From Phenylobacterium kunshanense (GTDB lineage Bacteria; Pseudomonadota; Alphaproteobacteria; Caulobacterales; Caulobacteraceae), in assembly GCF_003254525.1 (NCBI RefSeq), contig NZ_QFYS01000002.1, positions 434,001 through 498,000 of the forward strand: 64,000 nt of DNA, read 5' to 3'. This document shows, piece by piece, positions 17,607-27,094 of this stretch. Within the stretch, counting starts at the first letter, position 1; each line of letters starts with the position of its first letter. The translations under genes were made by a program, and so were the position numbers. Below the pieces are notes generated by a model. It saw only the letters and a program-made list of their open reading frames with translations, searched no databases and was not told where the DNA came from.

Positions 17607-18521
17607 TCACCAGGCCGGGCGCGGACCGGGTTTCAGGCGTAGCGCCGGGCGCTCGACGAGGAACCAGCTCATGAGCGCGAAGGGCAGCGTGGCGGCGATG
17701 GCGGTCGCCACATTGAGCTGGCCGTTCACCGCCAGCCACTGCTGCACCGGGAAGGCGTAGATGTAGACCCCATAGCTGAGGTCGGCGGGCAGCTTGCCGG
17801 GGCGGGCCAGGCCCAGGACCGCCGTGGGCAACGCGAGCGGTCCGAGGAACGGGAAGAGGCCCAGCGACACTCCACCCAGCCAGAGCGGGACCTGGGCGCC
17901 TCGGATCTGCAGCGCCGCGCCAGCGAAGAACAGCAGACCGTTGCGCGCCCCGAGGTAGGCGATGCGGGTGACCTTGTCGTCCGCCCAGCCCGGGACGGCG
18001 AAGGTCATCACCAGCCAGACAGCGGCGCAGGCCGCCAGCAGCAGGTAGATCAGCGCGGGGCGGGCGCGGACCAGCATCAGCACCAGGTAGAAGGTGAACT
18101 CTAGCCGGAGCGTCCACAGCACGCCGTTGACCACCCCCGCCATCGGCGCGGCCTGGAAGACGCCGGGCAGCTCGTACGTGGCCGGATAGAGCAGGGCGTT
18201 GCGCAGGACGTAGAGGCCGGCGGCGGGCCAGTATTCCGCGGCCGGCGCCGTGGTGACGAACGCCAGCAACACCACCGTCACCACCAGCGAGGCGATGAGG
18301 CCAGGCTCTATGCGCAGGATGCGTTTGGCGAGGTAGCTCTTCGGGTCCCGGACATAGCTGGCGGTCACCAGGTAGCCGCTGATGACGAAGAAGATGGAGA
18401 CGCCAAGCGCGCCCAGGTCCTCGACCCCCCAGATCCGCACGGGCGGCTCGCCCGCCAGCGGGAAGGTGTGGCTTACCACCACCAGCAGCGCCGCGATCAG
18501 CCGCATGAGGTCGAAGTTCAT
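17607..18521 (-). CDS. Acyltransferase family 3 membrane protein
   Basis: The 304-residue polytopic protein of the acyltransferase-3 (OafA/NodX) family begins with MNFDLMRLIAALLVVVSHTFPL, containing the conserved catalytic-region His. LGVSIFFVISGYLVTASY, RILRIEPGLI and about nine membrane helices follow. These enzymes transfer acetyl or other acyl groups to sugars in surface polysaccharides. No SGNH domain is fused. At about 300 residues it is shorter than many homologues, consistent with a membrane domain alone. The acceptor is unknown. Confidence 0.88.
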   Translation of the reverse strand: MNFDLMRLIAALLVVVSHTFPLAGEPPVRIWGVEDLGALGVSIFFVISGYLVTASYVRDPKSYLAKRILRIEPGLIASLVVTVVLLAFVTTAPAAEYWPAAGLYVLRNALLYPATYELPGVFQAAPMAGVVNGVLWTLRLEFTFYLVLMLVRARPALIYLLLAACAAVWLVMTFAVPGWADDKVTRIAYLGARNGLLFFAGAALQIRGAQVPLWLGGVSLGLFPFLGPLALPTAVLGLARPGKLPADLSYGVYIYAFPVQQWLAVNGQLNVATAIAATLPFALMSWFLVERPALRLKPGPRPAW

Positions 18522-18582
18522 GGGCGCTCGTTAGCATGCGTCGCGCCGGACCGGCCAAGCTCGGACCGGTCCGGCCGGGCGG

Positions 18583-20778
18583 TCAGGCCCTGACGAACGG
18601 CTGGGACAGGCGCGGCTGGCCGTCGATGGCGAGGAGCGCGTTGGCGACGGCGGGGCCGATCACCGGCGTTCCGGGTTCGCCGACCCCGGTGGGCGGCGCG
18701 CTCGACGGCACGATGTAGGTCTCGACGGTCGGCGCCTCGGAGTTTCGCAGGACGCGGTAGGTGTCGAAGTTGCCCTGGTCGACCTTGCCGTTCGTCAGGG
18801 TGATCTCCCCGAACAGGGCGGCCGAGAGGCCATAGCAGGTCCCGCCCTCCATCTGGGCGGCGATCTGGTCGGGCGCGATGGCCGTGCCGCAGTCGATGGC
18901 CGTGACCACGCGTCCGACCTTCGGGCTGCCGTTCTCGAGCTTGACCTCGGCCACCTGGGCGACCACGGAGCCGAAGCATTCATGGACCGCGACGCCACGC
19001 GTCCAGCCGGCGGGGGCGGGGGTGGTCCAGCCGGCCTTCTCGGCGGCAAGGTTCAGGACCGCGAGATGACGGTTCGCGCCGGCCTTCTGGTAGAGCGCGC
19101 GGCGGTACTCCACGGGGTCCTTGCCGGCCTTGCGGGCCAGGATGTCGATGGTGTGCTCCATTACGTGGGCGGTATGTGTCGCGCCCACCGAACGCCACCA
19201 CAGCACCGGAACGCCGACGTCCGGGGTGATGAGCTGCGCATCCACGATCGGAGTCGCCTTCAGGTAGGGCGAGCCCATGGAGCCCTCTACCGCGGTGAAG
19301 TCGATCTCGGCCGTCGGGGCTCCGGGAGGGGCGCCCTTCATGATCGACTGGGTGACGATCCGGTGGCGCCAGGTGGCGGGAAAGCCTTCCGCATCGGTGG
19401 TGACGCGCACCGCGTGATGCGTCAGGGGCCGGAAGTAGCCGGCGCGCGTATCATCCTCGCGCGTCCAGACGAGCTTCACCGGGCGACCCTTGCCGACCTT
19501 CTTGGCGATGCGGACGCACTCGACCACGTAGTCGGACTGGAAGTTGGATCGGCGGCCGAAAGAGCCGCCCGCGAACAGCGTCTCGATCTCGACCGCGCCG
19601 GGCAGGTTCAGTATCTCCCGCGCCGTATTCATCTGGTCCAGGGTCGGGGTCTGGGAGCCGAAGATCAGCTTCGGCGGCCCCTTGCCGACCATGGCCACGC
19701 AGTTCATCGGCTCCATGGCGGCGTGGGCCAGGTACGGGAAGTCGAAGGCGAGCTCGACGGCGTTCGAGCCCTCGGCGGCTCGGGCCGCGTCACCCTTGGA
19801 GTCGAAGGCTTTCCAGCCGTTCTTCTCGGGCGCGGCGGTCTTGCCGGAGGCGAGGTCGCGGTACTGCTGGAGAAGCTGGGCCGAGCCGCGCGTCTCCGCC
19901 TTGGACTCGTCCCATGTGACCTTCAGGGCCTCGCGCCCCTTGAGGGCGGCATGGGTGGACTGGGCGACGACCGCGACGCCGGTCTCGATCTCGAAGACGT
20001 CGACCACGCCAGCGACCTTCTTCGCCGCGGCGGCGTCGAAGGTGTCGACCTTGGCGCCGAAGCGGGGCGGGTGGGCCACCACGGCGGTCAGCATGTCGGG
20101 CAGGCGGACGTCCTGGGTGTAGCGGGCCGTGCCGTCGCTCTTGGCCTGGGAGTCCTTGCGGCGCACCCGGTCGGTTCCGATCAGGGTGAACGCCTTCGGG
20201 TTCTTGAGGACGGGCTTCTCCGGCGGCGCGACCTTGGCCGCCTCCTCGATCAGCTCGCCGAAGCCGGCCTGCTTGCCCGAGGCGTGGGCGATGACGCCGT
20301 TGCTGACCGTGACCTCCGAGGCAGGCACGCCCCACTTCGCAGCCGCGGCCGATACGAACATGGCGCGGGCTGCGGCGCCGGCGGTGCGGAGTTGGGTCCA
20401 GCTGTTGTTGATCGCCGACGAGCCGCCGGTGCCCTGGGTCCCGCCCATGTTGACGTTGCCGTAGAGCTTGGCGTTGGCCGGCGCCTGCTCCACCTTCACC
20501 TTCGACCAGTCGGCGTCGAGCTCCTCGGCGGCGATGGCGGCGAGGCCGGCGTGGTTCCCCTGGCCGAACTCGATGTGCTTGGAGACGACGGTGACCGTCC
20601 CGTCGGCGGCGAACTTCAGGAACGGGCCGAACGCGCCTGGCTTCACCTTGGATCCGGCGGAGAGGACCTCGGGGACCGAGCATCCGACCAGCAGCGTGCT
20701 GCCGGCGAGGGTGGCGCCGACCACGAGGGCCTCGCGCCGGGTGGCGCCGCGGGCGATGCGCGTGAGGGACTTGTTCAT
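18583..20778 (-). CDS. Xanthine dehydrogenase family, molybdopterin-binding subunit (IorB-like)
   Basis: The 731-residue large subunit belongs to the isoquinoline 1-oxidoreductase/aldehyde oxidase group. It starts with a twin-arginine signal (ATRREALVVGATLAGSTLL) ending in a lipobox-like LVGCS, pointing to a periplasmic, possibly lipid-anchored enzyme. Molybdopterin domain landmarks include EFGQGNHAGLAAIAAEEL, NVNMGGTQGTGGSSA, AGGSFGRRSN and a GVGEPGTPVIGPAVANAL segment with the catalytic-type Glu. It follows the 2Fe-2S subunit gene by 11 bases. It likely hydroxylates an aldehyde or N-heterocycle; the substrate is unknown. Confidence 0.9.
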   Translation of the reverse strand: MNKSLTRIARGATRREALVVGATLAGSTLLVGCSVPEVLSAGSKVKPGAFGPFLKFAADGTVTVVSKHIEFGQGNHAGLAAIAAEELDADWSKVKVEQAPANAKLYGNVNMGGTQGTGGSSAINNSWTQLRTAGAAARAMFVSAAAAKWGVPASEVTVSNGVIAHASGKQAGFGELIEEAAKVAPPEKPVLKNPKAFTLIGTDRVRRKDSQAKSDGTARYTQDVRLPDMLTAVVAHPPRFGAKVDTFDAAAAKKVAGVVDVFEIETGVAVVAQSTHAALKGREALKVTWDESKAETRGSAQLLQQYRDLASGKTAAPEKNGWKAFDSKGDAARAAEGSNAVELAFDFPYLAHAAMEPMNCVAMVGKGPPKLIFGSQTPTLDQMNTAREILNLPGAVEIETLFAGGSFGRRSNFQSDYVVECVRIAKKVGKGRPVKLVWTREDDTRAGYFRPLTHHAVRVTTDAEGFPATWRHRIVTQSIMKGAPPGAPTAEIDFTAVEGSMGSPYLKATPIVDAQLITPDVGVPVLWWRSVGATHTAHVMEHTIDILARKAGKDPVEYRRALYQKAGANRHLAVLNLAAEKAGWTTPAPAGWTRGVAVHECFGSVVAQVAEVKLENGSPKVGRVVTAIDCGTAIAPDQIAAQMEGGTCYGLSAALFGEITLTNGKVDQGNFDTYRVLRNSEAPTVETYIVPSSAPPTGVGEPGTPVIGPAVANALLAIDGQPRLSQPFVRA

Positions 20779-20789
20779 GGCGGACGTCC

Positions 20790-21272
20790 TCAGGCCTTGG
20801 CGGCGGCGACGACTTGGGCGGGCGCCGGCGCGGCGGCGGCCTCCTTGATGGCGGCGCGGATCCGCTGATAGGCCCCACAGCGGCAGATGTTTCCGTCCAT
20901 GGCGCCGGTGATCGCCGCGTCGTCGGGGTTCGGGGTGCTGTTCAGCAGCGCGACCGCACTCATGATCTGCCCCGACTGGCAGTAGCCGCACTGCGGCACG
21001 TCGAGCTTGACCCAGGCCTGCTGCAGCGGATGAGATCCGCCCAGGCTCTCGATGGTGGTGATCCTGGCGGGCCCGATTGCTGAAATCGGAAGCTGACAGG
21101 ACCGCACGGGCGCCCCATCGGCGAGCACAGTGCACGCACCGCACTGGGCGACGCCACAGCCGTATTTCGTCCCGGTCAGGCCCAGTTCATCTCGGAGCAC
21201 CCATAGCAGGGGCGTATCCGGGGGCGAGTTGACGTTGAGGGTCTTGCCGTTCACATCCAGGGTCACTGCCAT
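20790..21272 (-). CDS. (2Fe-2S)-binding subunit of molybdenum hydroxylase (IorA-like)
   Basis: The 160-residue small subunit has an N-terminal plant-type ferredoxin fold with [11 protein letters not shown] and a C-terminal helical 2Fe-2S domain with [10 protein letters not shown] and CRCGAYQRI: four plus four cysteines as in the family. It passes electrons from the molybdopterin subunit encoded just downstream. There is no own signal peptide, so it would be co-exported with the Tat-signalled large subunit. A cytochrome c gene is divergent about 125 bases away and could be the electron acceptor. Confidence 0.93.
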   Translation of the reverse strand: MAVTLDVNGKTLNVNSPPDTPLLWVLRDELGLTGTKYGCGVAQCGACTVLADGAPVRSCQLPISAIGPARITTIESLGGSHPLQQAWVKLDVPQCGYCQSGQIMSAVALLNSTPNPDDAAITGAMDGNICRCGAYQRIRAAIKEAAAAPAPAQVVAAAKA

Positions 21273-21398
21273 GGACCGCCTCCGCCGAGTGATTTGCGGC
21301 AATCCTAACGCTGTTCAGACCCTCCGGTAAATCCGGCCTTGGATTGAAACCCGAGCAACGCTAGTGCCGTACCGAATTTACGAATTCCAGGAGTGTTC

Positions 21399-21752
21399 AT
21401 GATCCGCCTTGCCACCGCTTCCGCCGTGTCCCTGGGAGCCATCCTCGCCTTCACGGCCGGGCCTGCCCTGGCCGCTGACGGGGCGCAGTTGTTCAACATG
21501 CAGTGCAAGATGTGCCACAACGGAACGCCCATGGGGCCGCCGCTGGCGGGCGTGGCCGGCGGGCCTGTGGCCGCCAAGGCCTTCGCCTATTCCCCCGCGC
21601 TGAAGGGCAAGGGCGGGACCTGGACGGATGCGAACCTGGATGCGTTTCTGAAGGCGCCGACGGCTTTCGCGCCGGGGACGAAGATGATGATCTCGGTTCC
21701 GAACGCCGAGAACCGCGCGGCCCTCATCGAACACCTCAAGACCCTGAAGTAG
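21399..21752 (+). CDS. Class I c-type cytochrome, periplasmic
   Basis: The 117-residue protein has a Sec signal (MIRLATASAVSLGAILAFTAGPALA) and a single haem site CKMCH. GTKMMI near the C-terminus probably supplies the axial Met. The pattern GPPLAGVAGG...AYSPALKGKGGTWTD is that of soluble cytochrome c552-like proteins. The ATG used has AGGAG 5 bases upstream; an in-frame GTG 6 bases earlier overlaps that site. It is divergent from the iorA/iorB-like genes, suggesting it accepts their electrons, which is inference. Confidence 0.9.
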   Translation: MIRLATASAVSLGAILAFTAGPALAADGAQLFNMQCKMCHNGTPMGPPLAGVAGGPVAAKAFAYSPALKGKGGTWTDANLDAFLKAPTAFAPGTKMMISVPNAENRAALIEHLKTLK

Positions 21753-21756
21753 CCGC

Positions 21757-22641
21757 ATGGACGTCTTCCCCGCCTTTTTCCCGCTGGCTGGCCGATCAGT
21801 GGCCATCGCGGGCGAGGGCGAGGGGGCGGAGGCCAAGGCTCGGCTGTTCGACGGCTCGCCCGCGACCGTGCTCAGGCTCTCGCCCGGCGAGGCGCTGGAT
21901 CCCAAGGCCTATGCGGGCGTCTCCCTCGCCTTCATCGCGGGCGAGGACGATCAGTGGGCCGCGTCGGCGGCCGAGGCGGCGAGGGCGGCCAGCGTGCCCG
22001 TGAACGTGGTCGACCGGCCCGCGCTCTGCGATTTCACGACCCCGGCGGTGATCGACCGTGGCGAAGTCGTCGCCGCCATCGGCACGGGGGGCGCCTCACC
22101 CATGCTGGCCACGATGCTGCGCCAGGACATCGAGGCCCGGGTGCCGGAGGGCGCGGGCCGGGTGGCGGCGCTGTTCCGGACGATGCAGGGCGAGATCCGC
22201 GACGCCCTGCCCGAGGCGGCGGCGCGGCGACGGTTCCTGCGCGCCCAGCTCAACGGACCGGCGGCCGAGGCGGCCATGGCCGGCGACATGGACGGCGCCA
22301 GGGAACGGCTGCGGGCCGCGCTGTTCGAGGGACCGCAGATGGCCGGCCGCATCCGCTATGTCGATGCGCGCGGACCGGCGGACCTCCTCACTCTCCGCGC
22401 GCTCAGGGCGTTGGCGTCGGCCGACGTCCTGGTCCTGGACGCCGAGGCGCATCCCGAGGTCATCGCCCTGGCCCGGCGTGACGCCGAACGGCTGACCGGC
22501 GCCGAGGTCGAACGTCTGGTCGAATTCGCCGCCGAGGGCCTCACCGTGGCCCGACTGATCGCCGGCGCGGGCTGGCGCACCGAGCAGGCGGCGCTCGACT
22601 CACGGGGCGTCACGACCGAGGTCCTGCCCATCGCGAGCTGA
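21757..22641 (+). CDS. Siroheme synthase-like protein with degenerate SUMT remnant
   Basis: The 294-residue protein has an N-terminal precorrin-2 dehydrogenase/ferrochelatase part (about 1-190), with [23 protein letters not shown] and the catalytic-region [18 protein letters not shown]. The segment at about 200-245 ([26 protein letters not shown]) aligns with the start of uroporphyrinogen-III methyltransferase, but the SAM-binding VGAGPGDP is lost and only about 90 residues remain instead of about 250. The dinucleotide loop is also atypical ([13 protein letters not shown]). It may still oxidise precorrin-2 or be a non-catalytic relic. It follows the cytochrome gene by 4 bases. Confidence 0.75.
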   Translation: MDVFPAFFPLAGRSVAIAGEGEGAEAKARLFDGSPATVLRLSPGEALDPKAYAGVSLAFIAGEDDQWAASAAEAARAASVPVNVVDRPALCDFTTPAVIDRGEVVAAIGTGGASPMLATMLRQDIEARVPEGAGRVAALFRTMQGEIRDALPEAAARRRFLRAQLNGPAAEAAMAGDMDGARERLRAALFEGPQMAGRIRYVDARGPADLLTLRALRALASADVLVLDAEAHPEVIALARRDAERLTGAEVERLVEFAAEGLTVARLIAGAGWRTEQAALDSRGVTTEVLPIAS

Positions 22642-22754
22642 TCGCGCCCCGCGGGAGAGCGCTCGCCGACCCGGCGTCAGGGGTTGACTCCCGCGCCCCC
22701 GCCCTCAAGAACGCGCGCCACATACGGAAAAGCTGTTTCAAGGAGCCCCGCCTC

Positions 22755-23765
22755 ATGGCCGTTCGCGTCGCTATCAACGGTTTCGGTCGCATCGGCCGCC
22801 TGGTCCTGCGCTCGATCGTCGAACACGGCCGCAAGGACATCGAGGTGGTCGCGATCAACGACCTCGGCCCGGTGGAGACCAACGCCCACCTGCTGCGCTA
22901 CGACAGCGTGCACGGTCGCTTCCCGGCCGACGTGAAGGTCGAAGGCGACACGATCGTCATCGCCGGCTACGCGCCGATCAAGGTCACCGCCATCCGTGAC
23001 CCGAAAGACCTGCCGCACAAGGACCTGGGCGTCGACATCGCCCTGGAGTGCACCGGCATCTTTACCGCGAAGGACAAGGCTTCGGCCCACCTGGAAGCCG
23101 GCGCCAAGCGGGTGATCATCTCGGCCCCGGGCGACAACGTCGACAAGACGATCGTCTATGGCGTGAACCATCAGACCCTGACCAAGGACGACGTGATCAT
23201 CTCGAACGCGTCGTGCACCACCAACTGCCTCGCGCCGGTGGCCCACGTGCTGCAGGAGCTGTGCGGGATCGAGCGTGGTTACATGACCACGATCCATTCC
23301 TACACCGGTGACCAGCCGACGCTGGATACGATGCACAAGGACCTGTACCGCGCCCGCGCCGCGGCCATGTCCATGATCCCGACCTCCACGGGCGCCGCCA
23401 AGGCCCTGGGCCTGGTGATCCCGGCCCTGGCCGGCAAGCTGGACGGCTCGTCCATCCGCGTGCCGACCCCGAACGTCTCGGTGGTCGACCTGAAGTTCGT
23501 GCCGTCGCGCTCGACCACCGTGGCCGACATCAACGCGGCGCTGGAAGCCGCCGCGAACGGCGCGCTGAAGGGCGTGCTGGCGGTGACCAAGGACCCGCTG
23601 GTGTCGATCGACTTCAACCACAATCCGGCGTCGTCGACCGTGGCCCTGCCGCAGACCCAGATCGTGGACGGCGGCCTCTGCCGCGTCCTCAGCTGGTACG
23701 ACAACGAGTGGGGCTTCTCGACCCGGATGAGCGACACCGCCGTCGCCATGGGCAAGCTGATCTAA
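22755..23765 (+). CDS. gap: Glyceraldehyde-3-phosphate dehydrogenase
   Basis: The enzyme catalyses phosphorylating oxidation of glyceraldehyde 3-phosphate. The 336-residue protein has the nucleotide-binding NGFGRIGRL at its N-terminus, Asp36 in INDLGP (favouring NAD over NADP), the catalytic Cys154 in [12 protein letters not shown], and the C-terminal [17 protein letters not shown] precedes the ATG. It is first in a gap-pgk-fba cluster, separated from pgk by a palindromic repeat element. Confidence 0.98.
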   Translation: MAVRVAINGFGRIGRLVLRSIVEHGRKDIEVVAINDLGPVETNAHLLRYDSVHGRFPADVKVEGDTIVIAGYAPIKVTAIRDPKDLPHKDLGVDIALECTGIFTAKDKASAHLEAGAKRVIISAPGDNVDKTIVYGVNHQTLTKDDVIISNASCTTNCLAPVAHVLQELCGIERGYMTTIHSYTGDQPTLDTMHKDLYRARAAAMSMIPTSTGAAKALGLVIPALAGKLDGSSIRVPTPNVSVVDLKFVPSRSTTVADINAALEAAANGALKGVLAVTKDPLVSIDFNHNPASSTVALPQTQIVDGGLCRVLSWYDNEWGFSTRMSDTAVAMGKLI

Positions 23766-23791
23766 GCCACCGATGTCCGGCCTCCATCTTC

Positions 23792-23878
23792 CGCTCGTCC
23801 CCGCGCAGGCGGGGGCCCAAGCGGCGCGTCGACCGTCTGCGGATTCAGTTTGGATCCCTGCCTGCGCGGGGATGAGCG
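23792..23878. repeat. Dispersed intergenic palindrome between gap and pgk
   Basis: The element has an inverted repeat of about 29 bases: left arm 23792-23820 around CCCCGCGCAGGCGGGG, right arm 23849-23878 around CCTGCGCGGGGATGAGCG. Read as protein on the minus strand it gives the familiar PAQAGIQ...APACAGTS junk peptide seen across alphaproteobacterial genomes. It could act as an attenuator or mRNA-stability hairpin between gap and pgk. Confidence 0.8.
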
Positions 23879-23891
23879 GTGGAGAGGTTGG

Positions 23892-25082
23892 ATGAGTTTC
23901 AAGACGCTTGATCAGGCGGACCTCACCGGCAAACGCGCCCTGGTCCGTGTGGATCTGAACGTGCCCATGGAGGACGGCCAGGTCACGGACGACACGCGCC
24001 TGCAGGCGGCCAAGCCCACCGTCGACAAGCTGCGTGCGGGCGGGGCCAAGGTGATCCTCCTCGCCCACTTCGACCGCCCCAAGGGCAAGGTCGTTCCGTC
24101 GATGAGCCTGAGGCCCATCGTGGAGCCGCTGGCCGAGGTTCTGGGCGTGCCGGTCGCCTTCGCCGACGACTGCATCGGCCAGAAAGCCCGCGAGGCCGTG
24201 AACGCCATGCAGCCCGGCGACGTCCTCCTGCTGGAGAACGTCCGGTTCCACGCGGGCGAGGAAGGCAACGACCGCGCCTTCGCCGACGCCCTGGCCGCCA
24301 ACGGCGACCTCTTCGTCAATGACGCCTTCTCGGCCGCCCACCGCGCCCACGCCTCCACCGAGGCGCTGGCCCGGCGCCTGCCGGCCTATGCGGGCGAGCA
24401 GATGCGGCTGGAGCTTGACGCGCTCGACGCCGCCCTGGGGCGCCCCCGGCGGCCGGTCCTGGGCATCGTCGGCGGCTCCAAGGTCTCCACCAAGCTCGAC
24501 CTCCTGCGCAATCTGGTGACCAAGCTGGACAAGCTGGCCATCGGTGGCGGCATGGCCAACACCTTCCTGTACGCCCAGGGCCACGATGTCGGCGCCTCGT
24601 ACTGCGAGAAGGACCTGGCCGAGACAGCGCGCGACATCATCCGCCTGGCCGGTCAGAACAACTGCAAGCTCTTCCTGCCTCTGGACATCGTGGTGGCCGA
24701 GAGGCTGGCGCCCGGCGCCCCGGCCCGGGTGCGCCCCGTTGGGTCCATCGACGAGCACGAGCGCATCCTGGACGCCGGCCCGGAGACGGTGGAACGCCTG
24801 TGCCGCGCCATGGACAACTCCGAGACCCTGATCTGGAACGGCCCGCTCGGCGTCTTCGAGATGCCGCCCTTCGACAAGGGCACGATGACCGCCGCGCGGC
24901 ATGCTGCGGAACTCGCCAAGGCTGGGAAGATTGTAGCCGTGGCCGGCGGGGGTGATACGGTAGCCGCCCTCAACGCGGCCGGCGTCGCAGGCGATTTCAC
25001 GTTCGTGTCGACGGCGGGCGGCGCGTTTCTTGAATGGATGGAGGGAAAGGAGCTGCCCGGCGTGGCGGCTCTCTCCCGATAA
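23892..25082 (+). CDS. pgk: Phosphoglycerate kinase
   Basis: The 396-residue enzyme transfers phosphate between 1,3-bisphosphoglycerate and ADP. Typical motifs are RVDLNVPMEDGQVTDDTR, the substrate-site HFDRPKG, LLENVRFHAGEE, AAHRAHAST, VGGSKVSTKLDLL, the nucleotide-site NGPLGVFEMPPFDKGT and AGGGDTVAALN. GAGAGG precedes the ATG; an upstream in-frame ATG would start inside the repeat element and is rejected. Second gene of the glycolytic cluster. Confidence 0.98.
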   Translation: MSFKTLDQADLTGKRALVRVDLNVPMEDGQVTDDTRLQAAKPTVDKLRAGGAKVILLAHFDRPKGKVVPSMSLRPIVEPLAEVLGVPVAFADDCIGQKAREAVNAMQPGDVLLLENVRFHAGEEGNDRAFADALAANGDLFVNDAFSAAHRAHASTEALARRLPAYAGEQMRLELDALDAALGRPRRPVLGIVGGSKVSTKLDLLRNLVTKLDKLAIGGGMANTFLYAQGHDVGASYCEKDLAETARDIIRLAGQNNCKLFLPLDIVVAERLAPGAPARVRPVGSIDEHERILDAGPETVERLCRAMDNSETLIWNGPLGVFEMPPFDKGTMTAARHAAELAKAGKIVAVAGGGDTVAALNAAGVAGDFTFVSTAGGAFLEWMEGKELPGVAALSR

Positions 25083-25100
25083 GAGACAGGTTGAGATCCG

Positions 25101-26186
25101 ATGGCCAGGATTACGCTTCGACAGCTCCTCGATCACGCGGCCGAGCACGGCTACGGCGTGCCCGCGTTCAACATCAACAACATGGAACAGGCGCTGGCGA
25201 TCATGGAGGCCGCGGAGGCCACCAACTCGCCCGTCATCATGCAGGCTTCGCGCGGCGCCCGGTCGTACGCCAACGACATCGTGCTGAAGCACCTGATCGA
25301 CGCCATGGCGGAGATGTACCCGCACATCCCGATCTGCATGCACCAGGACCACGGGAACAACGAGGCCACCTGCGCCACCGCGATCCAGTACGGCTTCACC
25401 TCGGTGATGATGGACGGTTCGCTGAAGGCCGACGGCAAGACGCCGGCCGACTACGACTACAACGTCAAGGTCACCCGCAACGTCGTGGACATGGCCCACT
25501 GGGTCGGCGCGTCGGTGGAGGGTGAGCTGGGCGTGCTGGGCTCGCTCGAGACCGGCATGGGCGAGAAGGAAGACGGCCACGGCTTCGAGGGCAAGCTGGG
25601 CCACGACCAGCTCCTGACCGATCCGGACCAGGCGGTCGAGTTCGTGAAGGCCACCGAAGTCGACGCCCTGGCCATCGCCATGGGCACCAGCCACGGCGCC
25701 TACAAGTTCACCCGCAAGCCCGACGGCGACGTGCTGGCCATGCACGTGATCGAAGAGATCCATCGCCGCCTGCCCAACACCCACCTGGTGATGCACGGCT
25801 CCTCGTCGGTCCCGCAGGACCTGCAGGACCTGATCAACAAGTACGGCGGCGAGATGCCCCAGACCTGGGGCGTGCCGGTGGAAGAGATCCAGCGCGGCAT
25901 CAAGCACGGCGTGCGCAAGATCAACATCGACACCGACAACCGCATGGCCATCACGGCCGCGATCCGGCAGGTGTTCGTCGAGAAGCCGGGCGAGTTCGAC
26001 CCGCGCAGCTACCTCAAGCCGGCCAAGGAAGCGATGCGCAAGGTCTGCGTTCAGCGCTTCGAGGAATTCGGCACCGCCGGCTACGCCGACAAGATCCGGC
26101 CGCTGCCGCTCTCCGCCATGGCCAAGCGCTACGCCTCGGGCGAACTGGCCCCGAAGATCGGCCTGACCAAGGTCGCGGCCGAATAG
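25101..26186 (+). CDS. fba: Fructose-bisphosphate aldolase, class II (Calvin-cycle subtype)
   Basis: The 361-residue zinc-dependent aldolase cleaves fructose 1,6-bisphosphate. The zinc and active-site motif CMHQDHGNN lies at about 108, followed by [29 protein letters not shown] with a second zinc His, and [12 protein letters not shown] with the third. The sequence matches the CbbA/Calvin-subtype aldolase used for central glycolysis in alphaproteobacteria; no RuBisCO or phosphoribulokinase gene is present. It starts 18 bases after pgk. Confidence 0.97.
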   Translation: MARITLRQLLDHAAEHGYGVPAFNINNMEQALAIMEAAEATNSPVIMQASRGARSYANDIVLKHLIDAMAEMYPHIPICMHQDHGNNEATCATAIQYGFTSVMMDGSLKADGKTPADYDYNVKVTRNVVDMAHWVGASVEGELGVLGSLETGMGEKEDGHGFEGKLGHDQLLTDPDQAVEFVKATEVDALAIAMGTSHGAYKFTRKPDGDVLAMHVIEEIHRRLPNTHLVMHGSSSVPQDLQDLINKYGGEMPQTWGVPVEEIQRGIKHGVRKINIDTDNRMAITAAIRQVFVEKPGEFDPRSYLKPAKEAMRKVCVQRFEEFGTAGYADKIRPLPLSAMAKRYASGELAPKIGLTKVAAE

Positions 26187-26228
26187 GCCGAGCCGGCCTC
26201 GCGCCGACTCCACATCGCCAGATGAAAG

Positions 26229-26262
26229 AACGGCGAGGCCGGGGGAACCCAGCTTCGCCGTT
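26229..26262 (+). terminator. Candidate terminator after fba
   Basis: Inverted repeat AACGGCGA / TCGCCGTT with an 18-base GC-rich loop lies 43 bases after the fba stop. There is no long T-run, so efficiency is doubtful. Confidence 0.4.
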
Positions 26263-26279
26263 CGTGCGTTGATGGCGCG

Positions 26280-27092
26280 ATGAGCGCACGGACCGCCGCC
26301 GAGGATACCTATTTCACCGGGCTGGCCCGCGCCGCCGCCGGGGCGTTGCTGTTCGGCTTTCCCTTGCTGATGACGATGGAGATGTGGGCGTTCGGAGCCC
26401 ACATGGATCGGCTGCGGCTGGCCCTCTTCGTACTAGTGACGGCCGGGGTAGCTTATGGCCTGTCGCGCTTCGCCGGCTTCCGGGACGAGACCACAGCGTT
26501 CGACGACGCCCTGGACACCGCGGCGGCCCTGCTGGTCGGCTTCGGCGTCTCGGCAGGGCTCCTCTTCGCGATGGGCCTGATCGGGCCCGGAACGTCCCTG
26601 CGCGAGGCCGTCGGCATGATCGCGGTGCAGGCGGCGCCGGCCAGCATGGGGGCGGTGCTCGCCAACCGGCAACTCCAGGCCGGTGATCGAGACGGCGAGA
26701 AGGAGGATCGGGCGGGCTACCTCGGCCAGCTCTTCCTGATGGGGGCGGGCGCCCTCTTCCTGGCCTTCAACGTGGCGCCGACCGAGGAAATGATCCTGAT
26801 CGGCTTCCGCATGACACCCTGGCACGCCGCCGGCCTCGTGCTGCTCTCGCTCGGTGTGCTGCACGCCCTCGTGTACACGGTCGGCTTTGCCGGGCAGCAC
26901 GAGCACGAGGGCCACCCTCGGGCTTTCGCGCACTACACCCTGGCGGGCTACGGGCTGGCGCTCGCGGTGAGCGTCTATGTGCTGTGGATTTTCGGGCGGC
27001 TCGACGCCGGCATGTCGGAGGCCGTGCGCGCGGTGATCGTGCTGGGTTTTCCGGCGGCGCTCGGCGCGGCCCTGGCTCGGCTGGTGGTGTAG
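26280..27092 (+). CDS. TIGR02587 family integral membrane protein
   Basis: The 270-residue protein has about seven hydrophobic helices and the features of the TIGR02587 family: FGFPLLMTMEMWAFG, FRDETTAFDDALDTAAALLVGFG, LGQLFLMGAGALFLAFNVAPTEEMILI and YTVGFAGQHEHEG. The family is of unknown function and is typically encoded next to a TIGR02588 protein, as here. Members have often been noted in cyanobacteria and alphaproteobacteria. The ribosome site is weak. Confidence 0.8.
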   Translation: MSARTAAEDTYFTGLARAAAGALLFGFPLLMTMEMWAFGAHMDRLRLALFVLVTAGVAYGLSRFAGFRDETTAFDDALDTAAALLVGFGVSAGLLFAMGLIGPGTSLREAVGMIAVQAAPASMGAVLANRQLQAGDRDGEKEDRAGYLGQLFLMGAGALFLAFNVAPTEEMILIGFRMTPWHAAGLVLLSLGVLHALVYTVGFAGQHEHEGHPRAFAHYTLAGYGLALAVSVYVLWIFGRLDAGMSEAVRAVIVLGFPAALGAALARLVV

Positions 27093-27094
27093 CC

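Noticed and set aside
23792..23878. gap-pgk palindrome as an intrinsic terminator
   Set aside because: No T-run follows and the arms match a dispersed repeat family; it is better described as a repeat element.
22677..26402. Very long open frame antisense to gap, pgk and fba (over 1200 codons)
   Set aside because: Mirror of high-GC codon bias; composition is His/Arg/Gly-rich with no domain, while the plus strand holds three certain enzymes.
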